Of a DNA stretch of 64,000 nt, positions 11,425 through 22,232 are shown piece by piece. The notes under the pieces were generated by a model. The model did not search any database, was not told the DNA's origin, and saw only the letters and a list, made by a program, of their open reading frames with translations. Origin of the DNA: Favolaschia claudopus (Eukaryota > Basidiomycota > Agaricomycetes > Agaricales > Mycenaceae); contig JAWWNJ010000077.1 of assembly GCA_037176885.1 (NCBI GenBank), positions 868,001 to 932,000 of the forward strand, in the 5' to 3' direction. The stretch's first letter is position 1. The number at the start of each line of letters is the position of its first letter. Position numbers and translations under genes: made by a program.

Positions 11425-11633
11425 TGTCCAATTAATTGTTGACTATCGCACATTACTATACCTACAAAGTAACATATCAACATCTCTACATACTTATATA
11501 GACCGGAGCCAAGTCCGCCGTCCTTATCTGACGACGACTTGACTCCAGGTGTGTAATGCTCGTAGAACTCACATTAATACATCTGACGACGACTTGACTC
11601 CAGTTGGTGCTTGATTAGACTTCCGCGCTCAAA
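11425..11633 (+). repeat. Right (3') LTR of the copia element
   Basis: 209 bp, same sequence by eye as 6651-6859, including the doubled 23-bp internal repeat. The GATAT target duplication follows at once. Confidence 0.9.
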
Positions 11634-11638
11634 GATAT
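11634..11638. repeat. Target-site duplication, right copy (GATAT)
   Basis: Matches 6646-6650 across the copia element. Confidence 0.8.
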
Positions 11639-12598
11639 ACGCCCCAGATTTCGCAATTCGTTGTCTTGAAAAGGGTCCCCCATTGTTCTCTGTCCCAGCC
11701 AGCATCCACCCACGCAGCATACCAGGAAAGCAAAGCACTCTTGCCAGTGCCGGGTGGCAACGCGAGAAAGCAGCCTGGCTTGGAAGCCTGGAGCAAGGCA
11801 CTGAGCCTAGGGAAGAACCCAGTCTTGTCGATGAAGACGACACCAGCGGCCTCGGTATCGATGGGGAATGAGAACGAAGGGGGAGGAAGATTCAAGGGGG
11901 CCGTCGGGTCATCAGCGGACGGTATCACACACAGCCCTTGTTGAGAAACCACGAGTTCCGATTGTGCAGGCTTTGCGCGCATATAAGGAGCGTCATCTGG
12001 AGCTTCCATTTCCCGCTTCGTACCTCTGCTGTGACCTGAAGTTAATGAGCAAAGTGAATTCAAAAGAATTGTGATAGACGCACTCCGGTTATACATCGTC
12101 TCGCAAAAGACGGTGATATCAGTGCAGGAATTTATGGTTGTTGGGTAGTCTGAGACCTCAGAATCAGATTCCAGAAATGTCAGGCCACCAATGGGGTCAT
12201 TCTCCAATGGCCCCTGGAGGTCGAGCTCGGGGGTCATGGTGGCAATGGCCTCGAGATTGAGATGCCAGGCGCATTTGACTAAGATGGGGGTCAAGCACCT
12301 GTCACAAGAGGCTGAACTGTGTTCTTGCTGAATCGCGGTCAGCAAACTCGGAATACGCATGCCGCTAAACTCGGCGGCATCATACTCAAGTACAACATCC
12401 GGTTCAGATGCAAAGTGAGGTCCAGGATCATGCTGGCGATGAGCTCTGTCGGAGAAGAACGCTCTGACGAGCACATTCTGGGGGGCTTCGGTTGCCATTT
12501 AGTCCAGCGTGGTTCATGAGAAAACGCAATACGACTCTGATATAAGAGAGCATCGACAAAGCAGCGTCCAAGCGCAACAAAGCGTGCGAGCTGCGTGC

Positions 12599-12671
12599 GC
12601 CTCGCGTAGGTCACGCGAGGCAATGCTTTGTTTGACTGGCGGTCCGCCGGGCCGACCGGACAATCGCCAGT
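12599..12671. repeat. Two adjacent perfect-stem hairpins
   Basis: Hairpin 1: GCCTCGCGT (12599-12607) and ACGCGAGGC (12613-12621), 9 bp with a 5-nt loop. Hairpin 2: ACTGGCG (12635-12641) and CGCCAGT (12665-12671), enclosing a nested GTCCG...CGGAC. They lie in the 245-bp space between the head-to-head AAA-ATPase copies. Function unknown; a small mobile-element remnant or a DNA or RNA structure in the shared promoter are both possible. Confidence 0.6.
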
Positions 12672-12743
12672 AAGACTCCGATCCCGTGATCGTGTGTACG
12701 CCACTCAGTGTTTACTTTCACTTCAACTCCCAACTTCTGCTTA

Positions 12744-14997
12744 CATGGCCACTCAGAGCTCTCTGACTGTCATTGCGCAATTATGAGTCGATATCTGACC
12801 TAGACGGCTTCTCTCCTCGTGTCAAGCTCGAATACTTGAATAAGGTTCTCGGGTCAAGTCAGTAGTTCTCTCTTGAATTTCGGCGCGTGGTGAATGACTT
12901 TCATCATCCAGAACTTACCGGGTCACCTTCTTCCAGCCATTCTGCCAGCTCTACTCGCTCGAGCTCGAGCTCGAAGCGCTCACTTTTTTTGACGAGTCCG
13001 ACAGCGATACCGACAGCGACCGCGAACAAAAGCGCGCCAAAACGCGTCCACGTCCACATTCTCCTCCCCTCCCCGATGATCAGTTTCTCGATCCACGAGG
13101 CGGCCTATATGTTGACAAGACAGCATGCATTACCGGACTGCCTGACGAATTCCAGTATCTCGTCTTGCGGCCTCCCCAGTTTGGCAAAACCAGCTTCCTT
13201 TCGACGCTCTATCACTTCTATGATGAGCCGTGGGTGCGACCGCTTCGACCAGCGCTTTGGGTCCCTTGCAGTGGCTTCTGCAAGTCCCACTATCGTTCCT
13301 CACAATCAACATCTTGCGCTGTTGATTCGATCTGGATTTGGTTTTGTCTATTATAATGGTCTGGATGTCATTTCCGTGTTTACGACCCAATATATCAATC
13401 TGCGTTGGACAAGTTTCTCTTCAAATACGCCGAGGAACTGAAGATCCCCAACCCATTTACATACCTGAGGGATGAGCGTAGTCTCGAACGCAAGTTGGTC
13501 AAAGTATTTGTAAGTGCATTTGTAGCGGCTTTCATTGATCGGAACTGAAACTTTCTAGGAACGGGTCAAGGCTCATAAATACACTCTCTTCGTCGGAGTC
13601 GACGACTACGATAGCCCGGTCCGAAGGGGCACCCTCGATCCATATTTCCATCGACCTGGCATCTCCAAGGGTCTCCGCACTGCACGAGAGATAGAAAACT
13701 TCTTGACTCGTCCTTTTGGAAACCTCTCGTGGAAGCAACTGATGTTGTGACCAAATTGTTTATATGCGGCACTCTGTTGGCGGACTATCCTACCCTGCGG
13801 AAGCTCGGCACGACCACCACGCTCACAGTGGAAAACGCTTTTGGCTTTACAGATGAATGAAGCTGTTCACCTTATGCAGTCGAAAGGTCGGTCGTGCAAC
13901 AGAGGACATGACTGAGCTCCGTCGTCTGTGTGGGCAACATCGCTTTTCGTCCCACAGTAGGACTGGCGAACCCGTTCAACCTCTTCTCCACCCGAGACTG
14001 CTGGACAACCCAAATTCTTGGGGTACCAGCGTCCTCAGCCGAAGACCGATCCTCGTTTATTCTATTGTCTGATCTTCTGCAAATCGTTGTCAGAGGGGTC
14101 CGATGACCCAGGCGCCGTGACGCTTAACCCCCTCATCGAGTTGGTCGCGACTGCGCCGCAGATGCCAATGAAACTCTGGTCGATCCGTTCGAGTTGCATG
14201 CAACCGGAGGAATTACTTGGGACGACTTCCGACTCGCCGGTGCTCTCACTTATGACGGCCAGTCGAGCGACGTGCTCCGGGTTACCAACTCCCCAGCTTT
14301 ATCCTTGGTATGTGACGCCCCCAGGTCCTTTGTATCCGCTTTTCATATTCATTTGCATTCAGATACACTCTAGCATCGATGACGTCCTCTCTGCTCGCCA
14401 CAACCTTGCCCTCACCTTTCATAACGCCTGGTACCGCCACTGCGAGCTGGACGACCACCAGCTTTTGCTGGAGCTGTTTTTCGAATGTGTTCCGTGCCCT
14501 CAACGGAATGTGCCGCAAGCGCGAAACCGAATCTTCAAGGGCTGCTCGAGTTGATAATGCGTAATCGGCGTTGCGCGGTGCCGAACCGGATTCCTGGACC
14601 GTTGATTCTGCCTGCGGCTGCCCCTTGGAAGTACGAGCGTCGAGGTTTCCGTTCCTGCATACTTCCGGCCCGAGGAAATCCTCAAGCTGAAGCTGACCAC
14701 TCTCACCCTGCGCGGCATGTGGCTGGGGGCACATCCGAATCAGGATGAACCGACGGGCGACGAGCTCGTCGCTCTGCATGAGAAGCTTTGTGCTTGCGAT
14801 GACGAAGAGGGGCTGCTAGATATGCCGTATCGCTTTTGGTCACCAGAGTTGCTTGCGATGGAGACGAGGCCGGTCAGGAGCTTCTTCGAGGATGAGTTGA
14901 CACAAGTATTCTCAGTTTTTGGGGGTGGGTGGGGCACGGATTTTGTTTCGCCACCGACCCAACAACGAAGGGAAGGCAGAGCCGGCGGACACTGTTG
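12744..14997 (+). pseudogene. Predicted AAA-ATPase (copy 2), frameshifted
   Basis: Same family and exon layout as the gene at 28.2-30.6 kb. An acidic/basic N-terminal part (FFDESDSDTDSD near 12980) leads to VDKTACITGLPDEFQYLVLRPP and the Walker A-like QFGKTSFLSTL (about 13165-13215). Then the frame shifts. FGSLAVASA and HNQHLALLIRSG (13255-13340) lie in another frame, KFLFKYAEELKIPNPF follows near 13410-13460, and after a GT-AG intron (about 13510-13559) comes the Walker B-like YTLFVGVDDYDSP (about 13580-13615). More single-base lesions lie near 13720 (one T short in a T run), 13857 (extra T) and 13905-14180. LAGALTYDGQSSDVLRV (about 14235-14285) and the C-terminal LTTLTLRGMWLGAHPNQDEP (about 14695-14755) still match. 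With at least five frame breaks it cannot give the full protein, unless the breaks are assembly errors. Confidence 0.75.
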
Positions 14998-16123
14998 AGT
15001 CTTAATAGTTGGGTAAGACCAACACCATACGTTCTCTCTCCTCTGCTATCTATCTATCTGACTATCACTGCATTACTGTGTTTCTTGTCATTTAGTGCGC
15101 TTGTGTATCATGAACCTGTAATTTCCTAGCTCTCCGACGTATCTGTAATTTCAATCCATCTGCCACGATCACCATTTGAAGGCTGCTTAGGGAGAAATTG
15201 TTCCTGGTACCGTTCTAGGTCCAGGTCTCCAAACAGAATGAACGTTACATTTTGGTGGCCTAAATCATGGATTATATAATCCATCTGATGAATTCTGTCA
15301 CATCACCCATCTTGCCAACATCTTGCTCCCTACAACTTGAACGACGACGACCGTTCGACGCCAGGCGGCCAGGGCCGCTGCAACTCGTGTACATCCAGCC
15401 ACAGGCTTGGACTTCTGCAAGCTCTCTGCCAGTGTCAGCCCATAAAAGCAACAACAATCCATCCAAGGCAATCACTCACCGGCACGTCGCACGAAATCTC
15501 TGAGCTTGAAAGTCACCTCCTCGCGAACAATTGCAACCGTGAGGAGCCTTGTAACCCGGCTACTGGCGGGCTGATAATAAGCTCTGAACAACTGAAGTAC
15601 AATGGAATAGTATTTTTGTTCTACAACCAATTCAAATAGCGGTGTGGAACTGTGTCATGTCTCTCAGAGAGAGAGAGGGAAAGAGAGGAGAGAGCGCGGT
15701 GAGGCTTTGGCCTACCCGCGTCGGAGTAGTATCTGTATGAAACAGAACTCAATCTGACTTTCAAACACCGAGTCCTCAATGGTGGTCTCAATTTGAGCCG
15801 GCCAAGCGCGCGGAGCGCGCGTCGGCCGGGCGAACTTGAGACGTTGCTTCTGAGAATGAAGAAATCAAAGGCTGAGCGCGACGATTCCGACTGCTACTCA
15901 ATTCTAGCCACTACAATTTTTGCCAGGTCCCCGGTACCAGGGATGCCCGGAGGGCCCTACTGAATTTGTTCTCGCAGGAAATAGAAGCGTAAGCGTGGGA
16001 AAAGACAAGTGGAACGATCAATTTGCGGTCAAGCTCAAGCTCTGACCTTGCCAACGACGCCGACCGCCCACCACCTCATTCTCTCGACCCGCAGGCCTCT
16101 CTTAAAGGTACTCAATACTCAAC
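14998..16123. other. Intergenic region without supported gene
   Basis: No coding similarity seen. It contains a GA-rich tract (about 15665-15700) and the 58-bp palindrome described separately. Confidence 0.6.
15785..15842. repeat. 58-bp imperfect palindrome
   Basis: Outer arms GTCTCAA / TTGAGAC and inner blocks CCGGCC / GGCCGG surround a core of alternating CGCGCG either side of GAG. The whole can fold into one long GC-rich hairpin. It is the size of a tiny hairpin element or a protein-binding palindrome. No flanking duplication was noticed. Confidence 0.6.
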
Positions 16124-17743
16124 ATGCCTTTGCCAAAAAGAAGGGGAAACAAGGTCAAGGGAGTGCAGTTCACTGTCATGGTCGTTGGTTTGTATCTGCA
16201 AATTATCGTAACGTGGATTTGGACGTTGAAGGGCATTCAGGTGCCTCCGGAAACGGACGTACGACCTTTGTGAACACCCTCTGTGAGTCGGAGGTGTATG
16301 GCACACAAAGATGTGGACACGCCGGACAACGCTCATGCAGAGGAGAGGGTTAGGATTAAGCCTGTTAACGTTGGTGAGGCTTTTCTTGTCTTTGTTATAT
16401 AACTCGCGGCTTAGTGGGTTGGTGAATGCAGAGTTGGAAGAGGAAGGGTGTGCGCATTGCGCTGACTATTGTCGACACCCTCTGGATTCGGGGACAACAT
16501 CGACAACGAATTCGCGTATGGGTTCTTCGTTTGCTCTCGGTTAACACCTCCCTTACGACTGTCTCTGTGCATATACCATGCAGTTTCCAGGAGATTGTCA
16601 ACTACTTGGAGCGCCAATTACGACGACATTCTGGCGGAGCAGTCTAGGATCAAGCGTAATCCTCGGTTCAGGGACAACAGGGTTCATGCCTTGTTGTACT
16701 TTTATCGCGCCACGGGTCACCAGTGCGCTTGTTTCTCTTCTGTACACAAGCTAAACTGTCCTCACGTCCTGCTAGCTTGAGGGAAATAGACATCGAGCTG
16801 ATGCGTCGTCTCTCGCCCCGTGTCAATGTTATCCCTGTCATTGGCAAGGCGGATTCGCCTCACCACGAGCGAGCTGAGGGCTTTCAAAAATGAGGGGTAA
16901 GGTAATTTAGATGGAGACGTAACATATGGCTAATGTGGTGTGCGCAGGTTAGGGAGGACATCGACCACCATGACATCCCCATCTATAACTTCCCCTACGA
17001 CGTTGAGGAAGACGACGAGGATACCATCCAAGAGAAACATGGAACTTCGTGTAAATGCACTCCTCCTGCCTCTTCCTTCCTTTTATATTATCTATGTATC
17101 TAACGGTTTCGCAGGCCCTGCTTCCCTTCGCCGTCATCGGCTCTGAAGAGGAAATAGACGTCAACGGCGAGCCCGTCCGGGCGCGTATCTACCCCTGGGG
17201 TATCGCCGAGGTCGACAACCCCGAGCACTCGGATTTCGGCGGCTAGTGCGCAATGCGCTGCTGAGCTCGCACCTTCCTGACTTGAAGATGTTGACGGAGG
17301 ATGTTTTGTACGAGACTTATCGTACGGAGAAGCTGTCGAGGAGCGTGCACTCCGATATTCGGTTCGTGTTTGCTCAGAGTGTCGTCTGCTGTTGCTTATT
17401 GGGTTCTTGCAGGGACTCCCAAATCCTTCCCGAGGAGCTTGCGAGCCCAGAGTGTCCGTCTTAAGAGAGAGCAGCAGCTTCGTCGCGACGAGGAGAAGGT
17501 ATGGTTTATTGCTCAGGTGGAAAGACAGCTGCTTACGACGTGTTGGTAGCTCCGCGAAATCTCGAGCTCAAGTCCAGCGCGAAATCAACGAAAAGAGGCA
17601 AGAGCTCCTTGCCAAGGAAGAGTCTCTCCGGTCAGTCCTCTCCCCTTCATTTTTTCTTCACATTATCTAACCCCCAATGATTCAACAGGAACTTGGAGAG
17701 CCGACTCGCCGCTCAAGGCCTTGGTCCCGAAGCCTCGTACTAA
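16124..17743 (+). pseudogene. Septin (Cdc11/AspA-like), broken by many small indels
   Basis: Septins are filament-forming GTP-binding proteins at the bud neck and septum. Visible in order: MPLPKRRGNKVKGVQFTVM, P-loop GASGNGRTTFVNTLC (after a 5' intron), LTIVDT + GFGDNIDNEFA, EIVNYLERQ, DDILAEQSRIKRNPRFRDN, RVHALLYF, a TGH block, [86 protein letters not shown], and the C-terminal coiled coil ending in LESRLAAQGLGPEASY. Frame breaks occur near 16485, 16620, 16695-16715, 16855-16870, 17035, 17243, 17450 and 17560, mostly a single base in or beside a short homopolymer. GT-AG introns are kept. Either a young pseudogene or a normal gene with consensus errors. The GRTT P-loop points to the Cdc11 subgroup. 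Confidence 0.78.
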
Positions 17744-18075
17744 TTTACTCGCAATCTGCAAACAACAACTCGGATCTGCTTCTCATCTTTACGGTAATAA
17801 GGATGCTGCGTGTTTGGTTTGGTATTTACAGAAAGAAAATCTTGTGTGGTTGTGGATGGATTTGCGGATGCGGATGCGGATGTGTTTTTGTGTAGTATAC
17901 CCTCTCAGTTCTTAGCGAGCTATTACTTGCTGTCTGTCTTTACTTACCTACCTACATAGTGTTTCAGTACGGTGAACTTTGTCTTGTCTTGTCTTGATCC
18001 TTGGTGAATTGGTCGCAGCACCAGTGTGATAAAAATAGTAATAACGTCGCGCGAAACTCTGACCGTGACCCTCGT

Positions 18076-21000
18076 ATGACCCATGAACCTAGACGCCGGC
18101 GTAGCCTGCTGGCGAACGACGCGCTCGACGATGATGAGCTGGAACGTATTCGGTGAGTCGTACTCCAAACTACGAATGGCTGTTGGACTGAGGGCGTGTT
18201 GTATAGGCGTTACGAGGATTTCCGAACTATAGGTCCGTCAAACTCTTGCTTTCCGCTTTGAAACGAACTTTGGAACTCATTGCTTGCTTCAAAAATTGCT
18301 CTCAACCTACTTGTTCTTGACTATATGACTGTGGCCTCTTGACTATGGCTTCTTGACTCGCTTGCTCTCGCTTTCACCCCATCTCGGCGCATTCGCTTTC
18401 TCCTTCTCCACATCTTTGCCGACCCTGTAGACTGGATCCAAGACTCTATCCTAGAACGCAGCAGACGCATACGAGCCGCACGCAAATTCAACGCGTCGCA
18501 CCGCGGCCCACGAGGGGAGGTCACCGTTTCGTGGCTTTGGACGCAATTCCGCAAGGCTGTTGATGGGGGACAGACGTGGTTTGTAGTTTCGCTTGTCGGT
18601 GCGTCTCGTTCTGCCTTCCTTCCTATATTCTATATCCTATGCCTATGCCCCGCAAACTCCTCCTTCATTGGCCTGAATTATTATGTCTGTATGCTGACTG
18701 AAACACCCACTCTCGACGCGTAGGAGTCTGCATCGGCCTCAACGCGGCTATAATATCCATCGTAACCGAATGGCTCTCCGACATCAAGATGGGATATTGC
18801 CACGACGGGTGGTGGCTCAACCAGCAGTTTTGTTGTTGGGAGATAGACACGGAGGATGTGGACGGGTGTGATTCTTGGCATCCTTGGAGTACTGTGGGCG
18901 TTGCGCGGTGGTCTATCTATGTTATTTTCGCGGTGAGCATTCACTCAATCCTTCCTTCTCTCCGTGTGTCTCATGGAGAACACCTGCTATGCTCATCATA
19001 TGTAGGCCATGTTCTCCTTCGTCGCCGCCCATCTAGTACGCACGCTGGCCAAGTACGCCGCGGGCTCGGGAATTTCTGAGATTAAATGTATATTGGCCGG
19101 GTTTGTGATGCAGGGGTTTTTGGGTTTTGCGACGTTTTTTATCAAAAGTATCACACTAGTGAGTTCTGTCCATGGTATGACTCAACTTGAAGTTGATCCT
19201 GGTGTAGCCATTGGTGATCGCTTCGGGGCTCTCTGTGGGCAAAGAGGGGCCTTCGGTACATGTCGCTTGTTGCATTGGGTCCCTGGTGGCGGGTATGTTT
19301 GGGAAATTTCAGCGCAGTCAAGGTGGATTCTCCCTTTTGTTTCCAATCTTTTGTTCTCCTTTTGACGGAATGGCCAGGCAAGATGCGTGAAATTGTCACG
19401 GCAGCTAGTGCTGCTGGCGTAGCTGTTGCTTTCGGTGCCCCAATTGGTGGCGTATTGTTTTCAATAGAGGTAAGTTGCCCTCGAATTTTTCTCGGTCACC
19501 GGCCAACGATGTTCAAGGAAATGAGCCACACCTTTAGCATTAAAACGATGTGGAGGAGTTTCTTTTGTGCGCTAATGGCGACGGTCACACTCTCTGTACG
19601 TCGGTTCTCCCTCTTTGACTCGTCTTTCTCATGAAGGTTACAGGCCATGAATCCCTTCCGCACCGGCAAACTCGTACTTTTCCAAGTCACCTACGACCGG
19701 GACTGGCATTTTTTCGAAATCATATTTTTCATCATCCTCGGGATATTTGGCGTATGGCTTTCATCCTTCCTGTTTATTCGTCTCCGTCCGTTCTGACTTT
19801 CACGTCGCAGGGACTTTACGGTGCCTTCATGGTGAAATTCAACTTGCAGGTCGCTGCATTCCGGAGGAAGTTCCTCGCCAAACACGGCGTAGCGGAGGCG
19901 GTCATTCTCGCCACCATAACCGCGATGATCGGGTATTCGAACCAGTTCTTGCGTATGGATATGACAGAAAGCATGGCGATCCTCTTCCGTGAATGCGACA
20001 ATGGCGGGAACGTCAATAACGTCTGCCAGTGTGTTGTCTTCGGAATTCTCTCAGTTTTTCAGTTCCGCCTGACATAACGACTTTGATCAGGTCCTCGTTG
20101 CAATGGCGCATATCTAATTCGCTGCTGCTTGCAACTGTCATTCGCATAGGACTTGTGGTAATTTCATACGGCTGCAAAGTTCCTGCAGGGATCTTTGTAC
20201 CTTCCATGGCCATCGGCGCAACGTTCGGCCGTATGATTGGTATTATGGTCAAGGCGATGTATACGTCAGTCATCTCACTACAAAAATGTTTTGAATGGAA
20301 GCTCATTTGCTGACAATCGGCAGTGCGTATCCCACGTCCGGAATATTCGCGTTCTGCGATCCGGACGCGCCGTGTATTACGCCAGGGACTTATGCCTTTC
20401 TTGGCGCGGCAGCCGCCCTCAGGTAATTCTCCCATCGTCCAATGTACGTGCGACTGGCTCAATTTATATTTACAGCGGCGTCATGCAAATAACCGTCACG
20501 GTTGTGGTAATCATGTTCGAGCTGACCGGGGCGTTAACGTATATCCTGCCCACCATGGTATGTTAGAACCTCACGACATACGCGAGTTTATAAACTCTAC
20601 CTATAGATCGTGCTTCTAGTGACCAAGGCTGTCGGAGACTTTCTGGGGACGAATGGTATCGCAGATGAAATGATCCGATTCAACGGTTTTCCCTTTCTTG
20701 AGAAGGAGGATCATGCATTCAACGTATCCGGTAAGTTTTCTTTGGCTCTGGGTTTCTGGGGTGCAAATTTGGATGGAGTGAGTTCATTGAATACGGGCGT
20801 TTGCAGTGAATGCGGTCATGCGCAAAGATCTGGCCACGTTGACCGAATCGGGAATGCGCGTTAAAGACGTCGGTGAGTTGCTACTCCGTTATGCTTGAAG
20901 CATACGCATAGCTGACGCGGGTGTAGAGGCTACGCTTGCCGCCACAGAATTCAAGGGATTCCCCGTGATTTCGGACGACGGCGCCAGAATTCTGGTTGGC

Positions 21001-21707
21001 TACGTAGGACGTACTGAGCTGAATTACGTGCTAGGTACACAGCTGCTGGATCGAGAGAAGGTTCGCCCGGGACTGACGGAAATTCGCAGAGAGATCTCGC
21101 AAGACGCAAGATATTACGCCGGACACGCTGTGCCTGTTCAAGGCGGAGGGAGGAGGTGACGGGGATATGGACGACTTTGAGTTGGGTGGTGCGCTTGGAG
21201 TTGGGATCGACAACGAAGAAGATTTTGCGGAGACGATCTTGGAAAATACAGCATCCGGAGGACGGGAGATTAAATTTTGGCCGTGGGTGAATCAGGTACG
21301 GTAGCTTGCTCGCACTGAGTTCTCTGCGCTGACGCAAACGGCTTTGCTGCCAGACTCCGCTGACGGTATCCCCGCAGCTTCCGCTGGAAATCGTCATGCA
21401 GCTATTCAAGAGGATGGGGTGAGTTGGAGACTTCGCATATGTTTGTTTTGTCATAGCTGACGAGGTGCACTGCTCCAGCCCTCGCGTTATCCTGGTGGAA
21501 GACCACGGAACGCTCGCGGGGCTTGTTACCGTGAAAGACGTGCTGCGCTGGATAGCCGTCGAGAAGCCCGAGGGGGAGCCGTCGTGGGACGAACGAGGTG
21601 GGCTGGATGGAATGCTCGAAGAAGTGTGGACATGGGCCTCTCAAGTCGTCGCTCCGATACAGAATTGGAGCTTGAATCTTGTCAATCGAAATCGAAGCCG
21701 ACATTGA
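18076..21707 (+). CDS. CLC-family chloride channel / Cl-/H+ exchanger with CBS domains
   Basis: Membrane transporter of the eukaryotic CLC family, related to yeast Gef1 of Golgi/endosomes. About 17 exons with GT-AG introns were followed in frame. A basic/acidic cytosolic N-terminus starts at ATG 18076 ([20 protein letters not shown]). CLC signatures: [14 protein letters not shown] (about 19060-19105); [12 protein letters not shown] with the gating glutamate (about 19240-19275); [20 protein letters not shown] (about 19410-19470); [19 protein letters not shown] (about 20175-20235); [11 protein letters not shown] (20525-20557). Two C-terminal CBS domains follow (about 20800-21060 and 21395-21560), the second including [17 protein letters not shown] and [20 protein letters not shown]. 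The frame stays open throughout, unlike the septin next door, which argues against a generally poor sequence. Stop at 21705-21707. Confidence 0.93.
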
Positions 21708-21929
21708 TGACGAAACCCGTTTCGCCATAAATGGGTACTTGCGAGCGCCACCAATGACGTCGTCGATCCCCTCCCGATATAACAACGCCCAACAGCCATT
21801 CGTATATAATCCTCAACTCAATTCGGCCCTTCCTTACATCGCACGTATTTCCTACGCGTACATCTGCTCACCGCTCACCGCCCTCTGCTCATCCTCACTC
21901 TCACCCACTCTCAATTTTCTGCCGCACCC

Positions 21930-22232
21930 ATGGCCCTTACCGCTGAAGAGAGACAACGATACTCCCGCGACCTCGCAGAGTACACCATGCGCCAGTTTTC
22001 TGCCGCGCGCAAGACTCTAGACAACCACAAGGCTGCTGCCGCCAAGCTCCCCGCAGTACACGCCGCCCGCGACGGCTCCATGTCCCTCCGCAAAGGTCTG
22101 TATGAGCGAGACACCCCCGACGCTCATCAGTCCCTGACAAGACCGCCACAGGACAATCACACCACATGCAACCCCTCACCGCACACCAAAAATCCGTTCA
22201 GACATGACCCGTTGGCCCCCGCATCCGCATAA
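21930..22232 (+). CDS. Small protein, function unknown (about 100 residues)
   Basis: Starts MALTAEERQRYSRDLAEYT and continues through an Ala/Lys-rich helical stretch. The N-terminal 55 residues look coding by composition; the tail is Pro/His-rich and may instead be intronic, since GT sites follow CGCAAAG at about 22096. TATA-like sequences (about 21776-21815) lie upstream in a pyrimidine-rich leader, as expected of a fungal promoter. I do not recognise the family. Confidence 0.45.
   Translation: MALTAEERQRYSRDLAEYTMRQFSAARKTLDNHKAAAAKLPAVHAARDGSMSLRKGLYERDTPDAHQSLTRPPQDNHTTCNPSPHTKNPFRHDPLAPASA

Larger units (their letters stand above)
6651..11633 (+). mobile_element. Complete Ty1/copia LTR retrotransposon
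   Basis: Two 209-bp LTRs that look identical by eye flank one uninterrupted gag-pol frame of 1484 codons. A primer-binding site complementary to the anticodon region of initiator tRNA-Met abuts the left LTR, a G-rich polypurine-like tract abuts the right LTR, and GATAT target duplications flank the whole. Integrase precedes reverse transcriptase in the polyprotein, which defines Ty1/copia and excludes gypsy. Intact coding and identical LTRs indicate recent insertion and possible activity. The element is in the opposite orientation to the AAA-ATPase gene it splits. Confidence 0.95.
6106..12498 (-). pseudogene. Predicted AAA-ATPase gene (copy 1) interrupted by a copia element
   Basis: The 5' part (12498 to 11634) starts with MATEAPQ and runs to a block with FIDKTGFFPRL followed by the Walker A-like LPPGTGKSALLSWY, matching the order seen in the predicted AAA-ATPase family (PF09820-like) and in the copies at 12.7-15.0 and 28.2-30.6 kb. 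The copia element sits inside the codons for ...WGVYQALRQ. Omitting it and one 5-bp target copy rejoins the frame exactly with the left part (6645 leftward). A GT-AG intron lies near 6344-6303, and the next exon gives LFIGFDHWDVPIL, corresponding to the Walker B-like FVGVDDYDAPI of the paralogues. The frame stops at 6106, far short of the paralogues, so the 3' end also seems lost. Start: ATG at 12498, head-to-head with copy 2. Confidence 0.75.

Noticed and set aside
6651..11633. Classification of the element as gypsy
   Set aside because: Integrase lies before reverse transcriptase and the gag and protease motifs are of copia type.
17850..17885. Short GCGGAT tandem repeats after the septin
   Set aside because: Only three or four units in 3' flank, an ordinary microsatellite.
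18076..21707. CLC gene as another frameshifted gene
   Set aside because: Each exon could be joined in frame with GT-AG introns, including the awkward junction near 21038-21092, so it is intact.
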